Shown here: piece after piece, positions 39,665 through 48,801 of the stretch
How the letters are laid out: every line of letters begins with the position of its first letter
How positions within the stretch are numbered: position 1 is the stretch's first letter
NCBI RefSeq assembly: GCF_000332115.1
Contig: NC_020156.1
Location: 2,791,501-2,855,500, forward strand
Length of the DNA stretch: 64,000 nucleotides
Reading direction: 5' to 3'
Source: Nonlabens dokdonensis DSW-6
GTDB lineage: Bacteria > Bacteroidota > Bacteroidia > Flavobacteriales > Flavobacteriaceae
Position numbers and translations under genes: made by a program
Notes under the pieces: generated by a model
What the model saw: the letters and a program-made list of their open reading frames with translations, nothing else
Told to the model about the DNA's origin: nothing
Database searches by the model: none

Positions 39665-41506
39665 TTAAAAATCTAAATCAAAAGTCTTTCTCAGTACATC
39701 TACAGCAGGATTCTTTTCAACCAATTTAGAAAATTTATCTTGATCAGTATAAACATACTTTTTAGTCACAGTTGTATCTACCGCGATTTCAAAGCTAATC
39801 AAGTAATTATTAAGTTCTCTTTTAATATACTCTAGAATCTGACCTTGTGATTTTTCTAGATCTTCCTTCATAGACCTGTTAGGAAATCTTAGATGTATCA
39901 CGGTACCTTTTAATTGAGGTTGATCTGCATTAAGAATGCTGGCAAGTATCTGCTGTCCTCTATCTTGAAGGTGTGTAATATACTTAGACCATATCATATC
40001 CAGTTGCTCCTGTGTAAAGGCGTCTTCAGGAAGTTGGTCATTTTCTGTTATTCTTCCTTGTTGTTTTGCAATCAATGTTTTTTTCGCTTCAATCCCTTGA
40101 AGCGATAGTCCGCTTACGTTTTTCTTACTTTTATTTAATAGAGCTTGACGCTTTTCTTCGAGAGACTCAGCAATTGTATCTTTTTTAGTTTCTACCGTAC
40201 TACTAGTATTTGTGCTAGATATTGATTGTGAATCAGGACTAGAAGTAGAAGTAGAGACAGGTATAATAGGTTTTTGCGATTCCTCAGGTTTTTGTTCTTC
40301 AATATTTTTTGGAACGGCTTCAACAGAATTATTGGAACCTGATTCACCAGCAGTAGTATTCAATTGTGGAGCTGTAGGTTCGCTTACTGCGGCATTTTCA
40401 AATTGAACTGCAGGAATGATATACTTTATATCATTTTTTTTTTCTCCATCAGATGTGATAGAGGCGAGCTGCATAAGTGTTAATTCAACAAGTAAACGTT
40501 GATTACGACTAGATCGATAATTAAAATCTGCTTGATTTGCTATCTCAATCGCTTTTCTCAAAAAGGCAAGGTCCACCTTTTTAGCTTGCTCAAGGTATTT
40601 TACTTTAGTTTGTTCACCTACTTCTAGTAAGGCAATCGTACGCTCATCTTTACCTACCATTAGGTCTCTAAAATGAGATGCCAGACCACTTACAAAGTGC
40701 TGTCCATCAAAACCCTTTGCCATGATCACGTCATAGTCTACCAGCAATTGCGGTATGTTGTTTTCAAGTAATAAGTCAGTTACATTAAAGTAAGTTTCTC
40801 GATCGAGTACGTTTAAATTTTCGGTAACTGCTTTTACAGTAAGCTCATTACCAGAAAAGCTTACTACACGATCAAAAATAGATAAGGAATCTCTAAGAGC
40901 TCCATCAGCTTTTTGAGCAATGATTTGAAGGGCGTCTTCTTCTGCAACAATTCCTTCTTTAGAGGCAATACGCTTTAAGTGCTCTCGCATTGCGCTTACC
41001 GTAATACGTTTGAAGTCAAATATTTGACATCGAGAAAGAATCGTAGGTATGATCTTATGTTTCTCTGTGGTAGCTAGAATAAAAATAGCATGCGCAGGTG
41101 GCTCTTCCAGAGTCTTAAGAAATGCATTAAATGCTGCATTTGATAACATATGCACCTCATCAATAATGTAAATCTTGTACTTTCCTACTTGTGGTGGAAT
41201 ACGTACTTGGTCTACAATACTTCTTATTTGATCAACACCGTTATTAGATGCAGCATCCAGTTCAAAAATGTTAAACGCAAAATCCTCATCTGGATCATAA
41301 TCTCCACTTTCATGGTTGATCTTTTTTGCAAGAATACGTGCACAAGTTGTTTTACCTACTCCTCTAGGACCAGTAAAAAGAAGGGCTTGAGCTAGGTGAT
41401 TGCTTTTAATTGCGTTCTCCAAGGTCTGTGTAATAGCGCCTTGACCTACGACATCTTCAAAAGTCTCAGGACGGTATTTTCTAGCCGATACTATAAATGG
41501 TTCCAT
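39665..41506 (-). CDS. dnaX: DNA polymerase III subunits gamma/tau
   Basis: DnaX is the ATPase of the clamp loader; tau also tethers polymerase and helicase. The 613-aa protein has domain I with Walker A GPRGVGKTT (near residue 45), DEVHMLSNAAFNAFLKTLEEPP, SRC motif ILSRCQIF, the domain III ending at about 350, then a Ser/Pro/Glu-rich linker (about 365-460) and a C-terminal domain. One departure: the zinc-module cysteines of E. coli DnaX are not evident between the Walker A motif and DEVHMLS. Ten A's at codons 355-358 mark the domain III/tau border and may permit slippage to a gamma-like product. Confidence 0.95.
   Translation of the reverse strand: MEPFIVSARKYRPETFEDVVGQGAITQTLENAIKSNHLAQALLFTGPRGVGKTTCARILAKKINHESGDYDPDEDFAFNIFELDAASNNGVDQIRSIVDQVRIPPQVGKYKIYIIDEVHMLSNAAFNAFLKTLEEPPAHAIFILATTEKHKIIPTILSRCQIFDFKRITVSAMREHLKRIASKEGIVAEEDALQIIAQKADGALRDSLSIFDRVVSFSGNELTVKAVTENLNVLDRETYFNVTDLLLENNIPQLLVDYDVIMAKGFDGQHFVSGLASHFRDLMVGKDERTIALLEVGEQTKVKYLEQAKKVDLAFLRKAIEIANQADFNYRSSRNQRLLVELTLMQLASITSDGEKKNDIKYIIPAVQFENAAVSEPTAPQLNTTAGESGSNNSVEAVPKNIEEQKPEESQKPIIPVSTSTSSPDSQSISSTNTSSTVETKKDTIAESLEEKRQALLNKSKKNVSGLSLQGIEAKKTLIAKQQGRITENDQLPEDAFTQEQLDMIWSKYITHLQDRGQQILASILNADQPQLKGTVIHLRFPNRSMKEDLEKSQGQILEYIKRELNNYLISFEIAVDTTVTKKYVYTDQDKFSKLVEKNPAVDVLRKTFDLDF
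40434..40443 (-). promoter_or_regulatory. A10 run in dnaX, candidate slippage site for gamma production
   Basis: On the coding (minus) strand GGA-GAA-AAA-AAA-AAT-GAT-ATA-AAG holds ten consecutive A's. One extra A gives GAA-AAA-AAA-AAA-TGA (stop, 358 aa); one fewer gives GAA-AAA-AAA-ATG-ATA-TAA (stop, 359 aa). Both shifted frames stop at once, directly after domain III. Slippage at an A-run in dnaX is known in Thermus thermophilus and frameshifting in E. coli; use of this site is inferred. Confidence 0.6.
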
Positions 41507-41560
41507 ACGTCAAAGATACTTTTATACGGTCTTTTTGATCCACTTTCTGAGCTTATAATT

Positions 41561-41594
41561 TTTGTGAATTATCAACATTTATTAACTAGTTTTG
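41561..41594 (+). promoter_or_regulatory. Promoter of rnpB
   Basis: TTTG (41561-41564), a 22-bp spacer and TAGTTTTG (41587-41594) put the start of transcription at about 41601, the first base of the RNase P RNA helix P1. Confidence 0.65.
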
Positions 41595-41600
41595 CGGCTT

Positions 41601-41949
41601 AGCAGGTCGCCTTATCGATCTTGCGCAAGCAAGGTAGGAAAGTCCGGACTCCATAGGATAACATAGCGGCTAACGGCCGTCGTTTTGTTTTCGCTCAAGC
41701 GAAAGCGAGATAGGACTAGTGCAACAGAAAGTATGTACAGATAATGCTGTAGTGAAACCAGGTAAACTCTATGTGGTGAAATGTCGCGTAAATCAGAGCT
41801 TGAGCGCTATCCGCGCGATTCTGAAGGGTAGGCAGTTTGAGATAATGAGCAATCATTATTCTAGATAAATGATAAGGAAGTTTTGTGCTTTTTAAGGAGA
41901 GATCCTGAAACGAGTTCAGGACGAACAGAATCCGGCTTATAGACCTGCT
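41601..41949 (+). ncRNA. rnpB: RNase P RNA
   Basis: The RNA is the catalytic part of RNase P, which matures tRNA 5' ends. The conserved GGAAAGTCCGGACTCCATAGG-type core lies at 41637-41656, the ACAGAAA core motif at 41723-41729, and GAACAGAATCCGGCTTA near the 3' end. AGCAGGTC (41601-41608) pairs GACCTGCT (41942-41949) as helix P1, which fixes both ends at about 349 nt; TTTTTTC follows. A side hairpin TTTCGCT-CA-AGCGAAA (41689-41704) looks like a worn copy of the window's palindrome. It is flanked by two minus-strand genes. Confidence 0.95.
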
Positions 41950-42006
41950 ATTTTTTCTTTATTATTTCAAGAACTTTGTTTTGGCTCTCTGTAAATTGCC
42001 GCCTTA

Positions 42007-43293
42007 TCACTTCTTGTTTTTAGACCTTTCTATTAATAAAAAAGAGAATACTTGAACACCTATTTTAATACTTTCTTCGTCTACCTGAAAATTAGGAGCG
42101 TGGTTCATTGCAGTTATACCTTTACTTTCATTAGAGCCACCTAACAAAAAGTAAACACCAGGAATTTTTTGCTGGAAGTAATAGAAATCATCATTAAAAT
42201 ACGGAATCTGACCATAACTTTTTGCTACAGCAGTTGTATTATAAACACTATCTAGAGTTTTAATTGCTGCTGTTGTTAATGCTTCATCATTTAGAACTGT
42301 TGGGTTTTCTTGTATGTAAAAACCTTCTTTGTAATTCTCACTCAGTTCAGAATTCTCTATAACATTTTCAATTTGCGGTAATAATTTATTAAGATTTGAA
42401 TTACGCGTTTCATAAAGAAAACTTTTAAGTTGGTATTCTGTCTCAGTAGAATCGAGTATAAAATTTTCTTCCACAAAAAGATAATCATTGAAGATTGTTT
42501 CTGGACTTGTTATTCCCAAAGAAGGGTCAAAAGCTAATTCAGTTTTCCAAGGTAAAGTTCCTTCTCCAACTCTTGAAATACTATTTCTAATCTTAGAATA
42601 AAGCTCAGAAATATTTTCTTCTGTAATTCCTTTGTCAAAATTAAGTTGTATTCTTTTTTGATAGGCAAAAACTTCATTTGGCTTAGTTGTAATCTGGCCT
42701 ACAGGTAATGCGGTAATGTGTAATGCATAAATTTCATCAAGCTCTAGTAGGGTAAAGAAGTCGCTGTTTACCATGTTTTGAGCACCTTTAAAACTTTCCT
42801 CTTCCGGCTGAAAAATAAAGTAAACGGTACCATCAACTGATTCTTTATTCATAGACAGTACTTTTGCTATTCCAAGTCCTATGGCTACGTGAACATCGTG
42901 CCCACAACCATGTTGAATTCCTTCATAAAGAGATTTAAACGATACAGGATCTTTAAAATCACTAGAAATGGCATCCATGTCTGCACGCCAGGCTACTTTC
43001 TTTCCAGTAGGATTTCCTTCTAAAATACCAATAACACCATAACCAGCTATGCCAGTTTTTACTTCTAGTCCTAAGTCTGTTAAATAATTTGCTATAATTT
43101 GTGAAGTTCTTTTCTCCTTACCAGCTAATTCTGGATGTTGATGCAAATCTCTTCTAATAGTTATTAAGCTATCTAGAATTGAATTAGTATCCTCTTTTAT
43201 TTTTTCATGAATTGTATGTTTCTCGTTTTCTTGACAAGAGGTAGAAACAAAGTAGATAATTAAAAATAGAAGAAGAAATCTTAGAATTTTCAT
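42007..43293 (-). CDS. M20 family amidohydrolase lipoprotein
   Basis: The ATG at 43293 gives MKILRFLLLFLIIYFVSTSC, a lipoprotein signal with lipidated Cys20; the frame from 43335 would bury it behind 14 residues. The 428-aa protein is an M20D-type aminoacylase or amidohydrolase: HQHPELAGKEKRT near the N-terminus, WRADMDAIS, the metal-binding HGCGHDVHVAIGLG, and QPEEESFKGAQ with the catalytic Glu pair. This branch removes acyl or carbamoyl groups from amino acids or indole conjugates; here it would act outside the cytoplasm. It follows rsmD with a 38-bp gap. Confidence 0.88.
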   Translation of the reverse strand: MKILRFLLLFLIIYFVSTSCQENEKHTIHEKIKEDTNSILDSLITIRRDLHQHPELAGKEKRTSQIIANYLTDLGLEVKTGIAGYGVIGILEGNPTGKKVAWRADMDAISSDFKDPVSFKSLYEGIQHGCGHDVHVAIGLGIAKVLSMNKESVDGTVYFIFQPEEESFKGAQNMVNSDFFTLLELDEIYALHITALPVGQITTKPNEVFAYQKRIQLNFDKGITEENISELYSKIRNSISRVGEGTLPWKTELAFDPSLGITSPETIFNDYLFVEENFILDSTETEYQLKSFLYETRNSNLNKLLPQIENVIENSELSENYKEGFYIQENPTVLNDEALTTAAIKTLDSVYNTTAVAKSYGQIPYFNDDFYYFQQKIPGVYFLLGGSNESKGITAMNHAPNFQVDEESIKIGVQVFSFLLIERSKNKK

Positions 43294-43331
43294 TTTAATA
43301 TAGCTCGTAGATTTATTCGTGTGTAAAATTC

Positions 43332-43886
43332 TCATTCTTCCTCACTACTAGGACCTTCAAAAAAGCTAAAAACAGTACCGCCATATCGACGTTCATTATC
43401 AAAATGCTCGTGCATTGCAAGTGAAGTGTGTTTAGAATGTTCTATGATAAGAAGCCCATCTTCGGCAAGAAGCTCGTTTGCATATACGTAATTAGGAATT
43501 TTTAGAAACTCTTCTTCTTCTAGCGCATAAGGAGGATCTGCAAAGATAATGTCGTATTTTCCTTTGTGCTTTTCTAGAAATTTAAAAACATCTGCTTTTA
43601 TAGTGTCTATCGGGAAGTCCAGTTCTTCGGCAGTTTTTTTAATAAATGCTATACATGGATAATGCTGGTCTACCGCTATAACACTACCTGCACCACGACT
43701 GCAAAACTCATAAGACATGTTCCCGCTACCTGCAAAAAGTTCTAGCATATTGATATCCTGAATATGAATTTTGTGCCGCAGGATATTAAACAACGCCTCT
43801 TTAGACATATCTGTGGTAGGTCTTACTGGTAAATTTTTGGGAGCTTGTATTCGGCGGCCTTTATGTGTTCCAGATATTATACGCAT
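43332..43886 (-). CDS. rsmD: 16S rRNA (guanine966-N2)-methyltransferase RsmD
   Basis: The 184-aa SAM enzyme methylates G966 of 16S rRNA. It starts MRIISGTHKGRRIQAPKNLPVRPTTD, the standard RsmD start, with motif I MLELFAGSGNMSYE, and the catalytic DPPY in IIFADPPYALEEEE. The length is typical. Its start overlaps the end of the DUF3822 gene by 10 bp, an arrangement seen repeatedly in Bacteroidota where the two form an operon. Confidence 0.94.
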   Translation of the reverse strand: MRIISGTHKGRRIQAPKNLPVRPTTDMSKEALFNILRHKIHIQDINMLELFAGSGNMSYEFCSRGAGSVIAVDQHYPCIAFIKKTAEELDFPIDTIKADVFKFLEKHKGKYDIIFADPPYALEEEEFLKIPNYVYANELLAEDGLLIIEHSKHTSLAMHEHFDNERRYGGTVFSFFEGPSSEEE

Positions 43887-44653
43887 AGGAGTTGTTTGAT
43901 ATAATTAGTGTAATCAGTTTTAAAACTCACGTGACGCACATAAGTATATAAAAGGTCATAAAGCGATTCATTTTTCTCCTCACTGTAAACGATCATTTTC
44001 ATAGTTTCTGGATCAAGTTCATTGTGATGCGTTGTAAATAACGTGTAGTATAATATATCTTCTATCGCATCATGAGGAAAAAGGTTGTGAGCTACAAGTT
44101 TGCCTTTTTTAAGAATAGTAAGGTAAAAATGACTGTTTTTAATATCTAGAAAAACCTGTGGTTGTATAGTCGCAGTATCATCCGAATGAATTTCTAGAAT
44201 ACGCGAACTATAATGAAAGTAATCATAGCTACCGTACTTATCAAAAAAGTAATTGTTTATATTTTCATATGCTATGTAAACCGTATTAACAGGTAGTTGT
44301 CCTAAGTTTTGGTCTACGCTCAACACATCAGTCTCTAAAATGCGCGCATTGTATTTAAGGTAATCTACAGCATGATCTTCATTATAAATAGCTGCAGGAA
44401 CACTTGTAAATATATGATGATGGTAAATAAGGGTAGCTTTCGCGAAAGCGGTATCTAAAACAGCTTCTTCCTCAAAACAGATCTCTATAGATTGCAATAT
44501 CTCTACAGGATTTGCAGGATGCTTAAAACTTCTATGTAGCGTTGCTATAATCTCAGAAGAGTTATAGATATAAAAAGAAAGTCCATCCTGATGAATCAGA
44601 ACGGACAGTTTCTTTATGGCGTCGCTAGGACTAGTTATCGTCTTTGAGTGCAT
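43877..44653 (-). CDS. DUF3822 family protein
   Basis: The protein belongs to a Bacteroidota-specific family with an actin/FtsA-like two-lobe pattern: KKLSVLIHQDGLSFYIYN at the start, AKATLIYHHHIFTSVPAAIY in the middle and AHNLFPHDAIEDILYYTLF in the second half. Its function is not known; its steady place before rsmD is the main context. I prefer the ATG at 44653 (258 aa), though the ATG at 44689 is in frame and overlaps the upstream gene by 59 bp. Palindrome copy 11 encodes AFAKA in DTAFAKATLIYH. Confidence 0.82.
   Translation of the reverse strand: MHSKTITSPSDAIKKLSVLIHQDGLSFYIYNSSEIIATLHRSFKHPANPVEILQSIEICFEEEAVLDTAFAKATLIYHHHIFTSVPAAIYNEDHAVDYLKYNARILETDVLSVDQNLGQLPVNTVYIAYENINNYFFDKYGSYDYFHYSSRILEIHSDDTATIQPQVFLDIKNSHFYLTILKKGKLVAHNLFPHDAIEDILYYTLFTTHHNELDPETMKMIVYSEEKNESLYDLLYTYVRHVSFKTDYTNYIKQLLCV
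44435..44450. repeat. Palindromic repeat copy 11 of 16, inside the DUF3822 gene
   Basis: GCTTTCGCGAAAGCG (44436-44450), with A at the first core base, read as AFAKA on the minus strand. Confidence 0.92.
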
Positions 44654-45389
44654 ACTGTCTAGGCCAGTTACCACTAGTTGTGATTTCATCTAGGCTACCT
44701 ACGTATATGGTAGGACCGTCGATTGCTTCTACACTTTTCACTTCTAGTTCATCTTTTAAAAGTCGCTCTGGTTGATCAAAAAGAATGTCTTCTTTTTTGG
44801 CCGTTGCTTGGAATACCGGTACACGATTATCTTTATCGATAACCACGTCTGTTTTTAATTCTATCGCTCCAGGCGCTCCTTCTATAGTGTTGTATTGTAA
44901 CAATTGAGACACATCTACTTTACTGAAGAGTGAATCTTTTACAGATCTGAAACCTAATGTGTCTGTAATGGTAATTTCTTTCTTATAACCGTTAGGGTCA
45001 TCTGCTCTTAACCTAAATTTAAGGTTACGCTCTTCATCAATTACAGTACTGTCACGTTTTTGCGTTAGTGCAAACTGTGCAGTGTCGATAAAACGAGCTA
45101 ACTTATTAATATCATCTGTATATGTACCTGTGATATTTTTATGTGCATTTTGTGCCTCACGTATTAAAATAAGTTGAGCAACAACTTCTCTATATCTTTC
45201 TTCTTTTGCAGCTTCAAATTTTACAGGCTCTTCGATAGACTTGTATAACTTGTAACCGAAGAAACCACTTATTCCCAGTAATACAACAATAACCACTGGA
45301 TGTAGTTTTTTAGGGATTTTATTAATGAAGATGGCCAGTAGAACAAGAACGATCAGACCTAATACAACTGATATAATTAAATTGAACAT
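44631..45389 (-). CDS. Membrane-anchored protein, unknown
   Basis: The 252-aa protein has two N-terminal membrane helices (about residues 4-24 and 31-48), then a soluble domain with a predicted coiled stretch (ERYREVVAQLILIREAQNAHK) and beta strands. The helix with AQLILIREAQNAHKNITGTY resembles pilin-like or 'type II secretion pseudopilin-like' lead helices of Bacteroidota membrane proteins, but that is a loose likeness. It is the first gene of the run to rsmD. TAGATTTG at 45431-45424 (minus strand) is a good -7 box 34 bp upstream of the ATG. Confidence 0.75.
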   Translation of the reverse strand: MFNLIISVVLGLIVLVLLAIFINKIPKKLHPVVIVVLLGISGFFGYKLYKSIEEPVKFEAAKEERYREVVAQLILIREAQNAHKNITGTYTDDINKLARFIDTAQFALTQKRDSTVIDEERNLKFRLRADDPNGYKKEITITDTLGFRSVKDSLFSKVDVSQLLQYNTIEGAPGAIELKTDVVIDKDNRVPVFQATAKKEDILFDQPERLLKDELEVKSVEAIDGPTIYVGSLDEITTSGNWPRQYALKDDN

Positions 45390-45506
45390 ATTTTAATGGT
45401 TTAATGCTTTTTTTCAACGCAAACAAATCTACAATTTTTTTTCGCTCGTCCTAGCCTGAGATATAAAATTTGACTTAAGTTTATACTCAGTTTTCCACAA
45501 TTGTCA

Positions 45507-46931
45507 ATGACTCCACAAGAATTTTACAAAGTTTTACTACTTGATTTTCCGTTTAAGCCTACAAATGAACAAGATAGAGCCTTAGAATCACTAGCTGATT
45601 TTATTATCGATAAAAATAAAGATCGGTTATTTATGTTAAGAGGTTATGCAGGAACAGGTAAAACGACACTAACTAGTACCATTGTTAAGAGCATATGGAA
45701 ACTAAAAATGAAATGTGTCCTGCTTGCGCCTACTGGTAGAGCTGCAAAAGTGATCAGTAATTACTCTAATAAACAAGCTGCCACGATTCACCGAGAAATT
45801 TATTATCCCAAAGGGCAAGGAAATGGTGGTGTTCAATTTACTTTAAAGCAAAATAAGCATCGCAACGCTCTTTTTGTTGTTGATGAAGCTTCTATGATTC
45901 CTGATGTGGCGGCAGAGAATAAAATGTTCGGTGGGAACGGCTCCCTACTTGACGATCTTATAGAGTATGTATATAGCGGTGTGAACTGTAAACTGATGAT
46001 TATAGGTGATACCGCACAATTGCCACCAGTAAAACTTGATGTTTCACCAGCGCTTGATAGTGAGTTGATTGAGCAACGCTATCTCAAAGAAGTAACAGAA
46101 ATAGAACTAGACGAAGTAAAAAGACAAAGTGAAAACTCTGGAATTTTATTAAACGCCACAGGAATACGTAATCATATTTTACATGAAGAATTTGATTTTA
46201 AATTTGACGTAGAACAATTTACTGACATCAATAGATTGATCGACGGTTATGAGATCATGGATACCATTAATAGTGCTTATGATTTTCATGGACATGAAGA
46301 AACGGCCATTATCGTGCGCTCTAACAAGAGAGCTAACTTATACAACCAGCAAATAAGATCTCGTATTCTTTTTAATGAAAACGAATTATCACCTGGCGAT
46401 TACTTAATGGTAGTAAAGAACAATTACCACTGGTTACAACCATCTAGCGATGCTGGTTTTATTGCAAACGGTGATATTATCGAGGTATTAGAGATTTTCT
46501 CTTTTAAAAACATTTACGGCTTCCATTTTGCTGAGGTAAAGGTACGTATGGTAGATTACCCTAAAATGAAAGAGTTCGAAACTGTTCTCTTATTAGACAC
46601 GCTCACATCAGAGTCGCCGTCACTCACCTATGATGAGAGCAATAAACTCTATCAAGAAGTACGGATGGATTACTTGAAACTACCTAAATATAAACAGTAC
46701 AAAGAGATCAAAGAGAATCCGTTTTTTAATGCCCTACAAGTCAAGTTCTCTTATGCCATTACCTGTCATAAATCACAAGGTGGACAGTGGGAAAATGTGA
46801 TTATCGAGCAACCTTATTTACCAGACGGACCAGATAAAGGCTATTTGAGATGGTTGTATACCGCAGTCACACGTGCCAAAACAAATTTGTACCTTATAGG
46901 CTTTAAAAGTGACCATTTTATAGAGCATTAA
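45507..46931 (+). CDS. RecD-like superfamily 1 DNA helicase (AAA family ATPase)
   Basis: I take the ATG at 45507 (MTPQEFYKVLLLDFPF) rather than the TTG two codons before. The 474-aa protein is an SF1B 5'-3' helicase: Walker A RGYAGTGKTT (residues 45-54), motif Ia LAPTGRAAKV, Walker B LFVVDEASMI, motif III IIGDTAQLPPV, and the C-terminal UvrD_C_2 motif FSYAITCHKSQGGQWENVI followed by LYTAVTRAK. It lacks RecB/C partners nearby and the N-terminal domains of full RecD2, so it is the short RecD2/Pif1-like type found in flavobacteria. Confidence 0.9.
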   Translation: MTPQEFYKVLLLDFPFKPTNEQDRALESLADFIIDKNKDRLFMLRGYAGTGKTTLTSTIVKSIWKLKMKCVLLAPTGRAAKVISNYSNKQAATIHREIYYPKGQGNGGVQFTLKQNKHRNALFVVDEASMIPDVAAENKMFGGNGSLLDDLIEYVYSGVNCKLMIIGDTAQLPPVKLDVSPALDSELIEQRYLKEVTEIELDEVKRQSENSGILLNATGIRNHILHEEFDFKFDVEQFTDINRLIDGYEIMDTINSAYDFHGHEETAIIVRSNKRANLYNQQIRSRILFNENELSPGDYLMVVKNNYHWLQPSSDAGFIANGDIIEVLEIFSFKNIYGFHFAEVKVRMVDYPKMKEFETVLLLDTLTSESPSLTYDESNKLYQEVRMDYLKLPKYKQYKEIKENPFFNALQVKFSYAITCHKSQGGQWENVIIEQPYLPDGPDKGYLRWLYTAVTRAKTNLYLIGFKSDHFIEH

Positions 46932-46933
46932 TT

Positions 46934-47515
46934 ATGTTTGAGATTTTATTGAGTATTTGTTTAGGAATAGGGCTGGCAGCAAGTGCTGGTTTTAGAGTTT
47001 TTATCCCTTTATTATTTGCGAGTATCGCCGCATATTTTGAAGTAATACCGCTTCATGAGAGCTGGCAATGGGCAGGAAGTTTAACAGCTGTTATCGTTCT
47101 AGGAGTTGCCGCAGCGGTGGAATTACTAGCTTATTACATACCTTTTGTTGATAATTTACTCGATACAATCTCTGTCCCTCTAGCCGCGATCGCAGGAACA
47201 GTTGTAATGGTGAGTGTCGCTGCAAACATGAATCCTGTTTTTACTTGGACTCTTGCAATAATTGCTGGTGGAGGAACCGCTGCAGCGATTTCCACAACAA
47301 CATCTGCTGCGCGGGCTACAAGTACAGCTACTACAGGTGGTTTTGGTAATCCAGTTATTAGTACAGTAGAAGCTGGTTTTTCCAGTGTTTTATCGGTTTT
47401 ATCCATCGCCTTTGCACCGCTTGCCGTTATCGTCGTGTTTTTCTTATTAATAGGAATGAGAAAATTATATAACAAATTATTTAAGAAGAAAAAGGATGAA
47501 GTAGTTGTTGGGTAA
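46934..47515 (+). CDS. DUF4126 family membrane protein
   Basis: The 193-aa protein starts MFEILLSICLGIGLAASAGFRVFIPLL and has about five membrane helices; GLAASAGFRVF and GGGTAAAISTTTSAARATST are typical DUF4126 blocks, the second being an Ala/Thr-rich loop. The C-terminus is a basic KKKK tail. The family has no proven role. It starts 2 bp after the helicase stop and so shares its mRNA. A palindrome copy follows the stop codon by 3 bp. Confidence 0.85.
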   Translation: MFEILLSICLGIGLAASAGFRVFIPLLFASIAAYFEVIPLHESWQWAGSLTAVIVLGVAAAVELLAYYIPFVDNLLDTISVPLAAIAGTVVMVSVAANMNPVFTWTLAIIAGGGTAAAISTTTSAARATSTATTGGFGNPVISTVEAGFSSVLSVLSIAFAPLAVIVVFFLLIGMRKLYNKLFKKKKDEVVVG

Positions 47516-47518
47516 TTC

Positions 47519-47534
47519 CGCTTTCGCGAAAGCG
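47519..47534. repeat. Palindromic repeat copy 12 of 16, directly after a stop codon
   Basis: Exact CGCTTTCGCGAAAGCG three bases after the DUF4126 stop and 25 bp before the next gene. Confidence 0.95.
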
Positions 47535-47558
47535 AGATAAATATCAAAACTGAAATCT

Positions 47559-48080
47559 ATGAGTTATATAATGGTAGACATTGAGTCTGCCGGACCTATT
47601 CCGAGAGATTATTCTATGATTTGTTTTGGAGCTGTTTTAGTCGATGAAAAGTTAGACAAAACTTTTTACGGGAAACTGAAACCGATTTCCAAGAAATTTG
47701 ATTCTAAGGCACTTTCTGTTTCTGGATTTTCAAGAGACGAAACAGAGCAATTTGATGATCCTAAACAAGTAATGTTAGATTTTAGAGACTGGATACAAAC
47801 GCATTCAAAAGGTAGGCCTATTTTTATAAGTGATAACAACGGTTTTGACTGGATGTTTGTTTGCTGGTATTTCCACCATTTTATTAAGGAGAATCCTTTC
47901 GGTTATAGTTCTAGACGATTATCTGACCTGTATTGCGGTATCGAGAAGGACACTTTTGCAAAATGGAAACATTTAAGAAAAACCACTCATACACACCATC
48001 CTGTTGACGATGCTTTGGGAAATGCAGAAGTACTAATTTTAATGAAAAAGGAAATGGGACTGAAAATAAGCTTAAAATAA
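47559..48080 (+). CDS. DnaQ-like 3'-5' exonuclease
   Basis: The 173-aa protein is a single DEDD exonuclease domain: ExoI motif MVDIESAGPIP (Asp-Ile-Glu, residues 7-9 region), a central acidic motif DNNGFDWMFV and ExoIII THHPVDDALGNAE with His and Asp. It has the size of a stand-alone RNase T or Rv2179c-like domain, so RNA or DNA ends are both possible substrates. It shares direction with the helicase genes upstream, 43 bp after DUF4126. Confidence 0.85.
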   Translation: MSYIMVDIESAGPIPRDYSMICFGAVLVDEKLDKTFYGKLKPISKKFDSKALSVSGFSRDETEQFDDPKQVMLDFRDWIQTHSKGRPIFISDNNGFDWMFVCWYFHHFIKENPFGYSSRRLSDLYCGIEKDTFAKWKHLRKTTHTHHPVDDALGNAEVLILMKKEMGLKISLK

Positions 48081-48120
48081 TATAAATTGCTATCAATCAA
48101 TTCATCTCAAATCAATTCCA

Positions 48121-48771
48121 ATGTTCAAACTTACTAACTTATTCAGCAGAAAATCAAAAGGATTAAATCTGGTGATCGATCCAAATGGAATGCACAACAT
48201 AGGCGGAAAACCGCCTACTAACTTTATTGCGCCTAAATTAGAACAAAGTCCGTTAGTTTATATAGGTTGTATTTCAAAAAAAGAGTCCTATTTAAAAGAT
48301 CTAGAGTTTGATTTACATTTATGCTGTCCTATGTTTATTGATTTGAGGACTCCTTTATTTATGAATTATTCAGAACCTTTAGCTCCTCAAGTCATTTATG
48401 AAAATGTAGCTACTGATTTTTTCCCTTTGTTTGATGATATAAAGCCTACTGATTATATTGAATATTCAGAGTTACATTTTAATTTTGACCAAAGTAAGGA
48501 TCATTCCATTGATGAATTTTTTATTGGTAAAATAGGACATTCTGGAACTCCTCAATGGATCAGAGAAGAAGACTGGCCTAGTTGTCCTATTTCTGGTAAT
48601 AAAATGAAGTTTTTATGTCAATTTTCTGATATTGATGATTCTGAAGTCGTGCATGGTGAAGAAGTTTTAGAGAAGGAAGATTTTCTATCCTATTTGAACT
48701 TTGCACATGGTTATTTATACCTGTTTTACGATGCAGACTCTAAGGTAGTTGCCTATTTAAATCAGTATTAA
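48121..48771 (+). CDS. Unknown protein with weak DUF1963/YwqG-like features
   Basis: The 216-aa protein has no signal peptide. The stretch KIGHSGTPQWIREEDWP followed by CPISGNKMKFLCQFSDI recalls the YwqG/DUF1963 pattern (G-x-P-x-W-I-Q then C-P-x-C-G-x-x-M-x-F-L-x-Q), and the C-terminal HGYLYLFYDADSKVV also fits. The first 110 residues show no known motif. This is a resemblance by eye, not a confident assignment. It sits in a run of small plus-strand genes with 30-40 bp gaps. Confidence 0.65.
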   Translation: MFKLTNLFSRKSKGLNLVIDPNGMHNIGGKPPTNFIAPKLEQSPLVYIGCISKKESYLKDLEFDLHLCCPMFIDLRTPLFMNYSEPLAPQVIYENVATDFFPLFDDIKPTDYIEYSELHFNFDQSKDHSIDEFFIGKIGHSGTPQWIREEDWPSCPISGNKMKFLCQFSDIDDSEVVHGEEVLEKEDFLSYLNFAHGYLYLFYDADSKVVAYLNQY

Positions 48772-48801
48772 TAGAAATAAAAAAAATAAAGAACTGATAC
48801 A

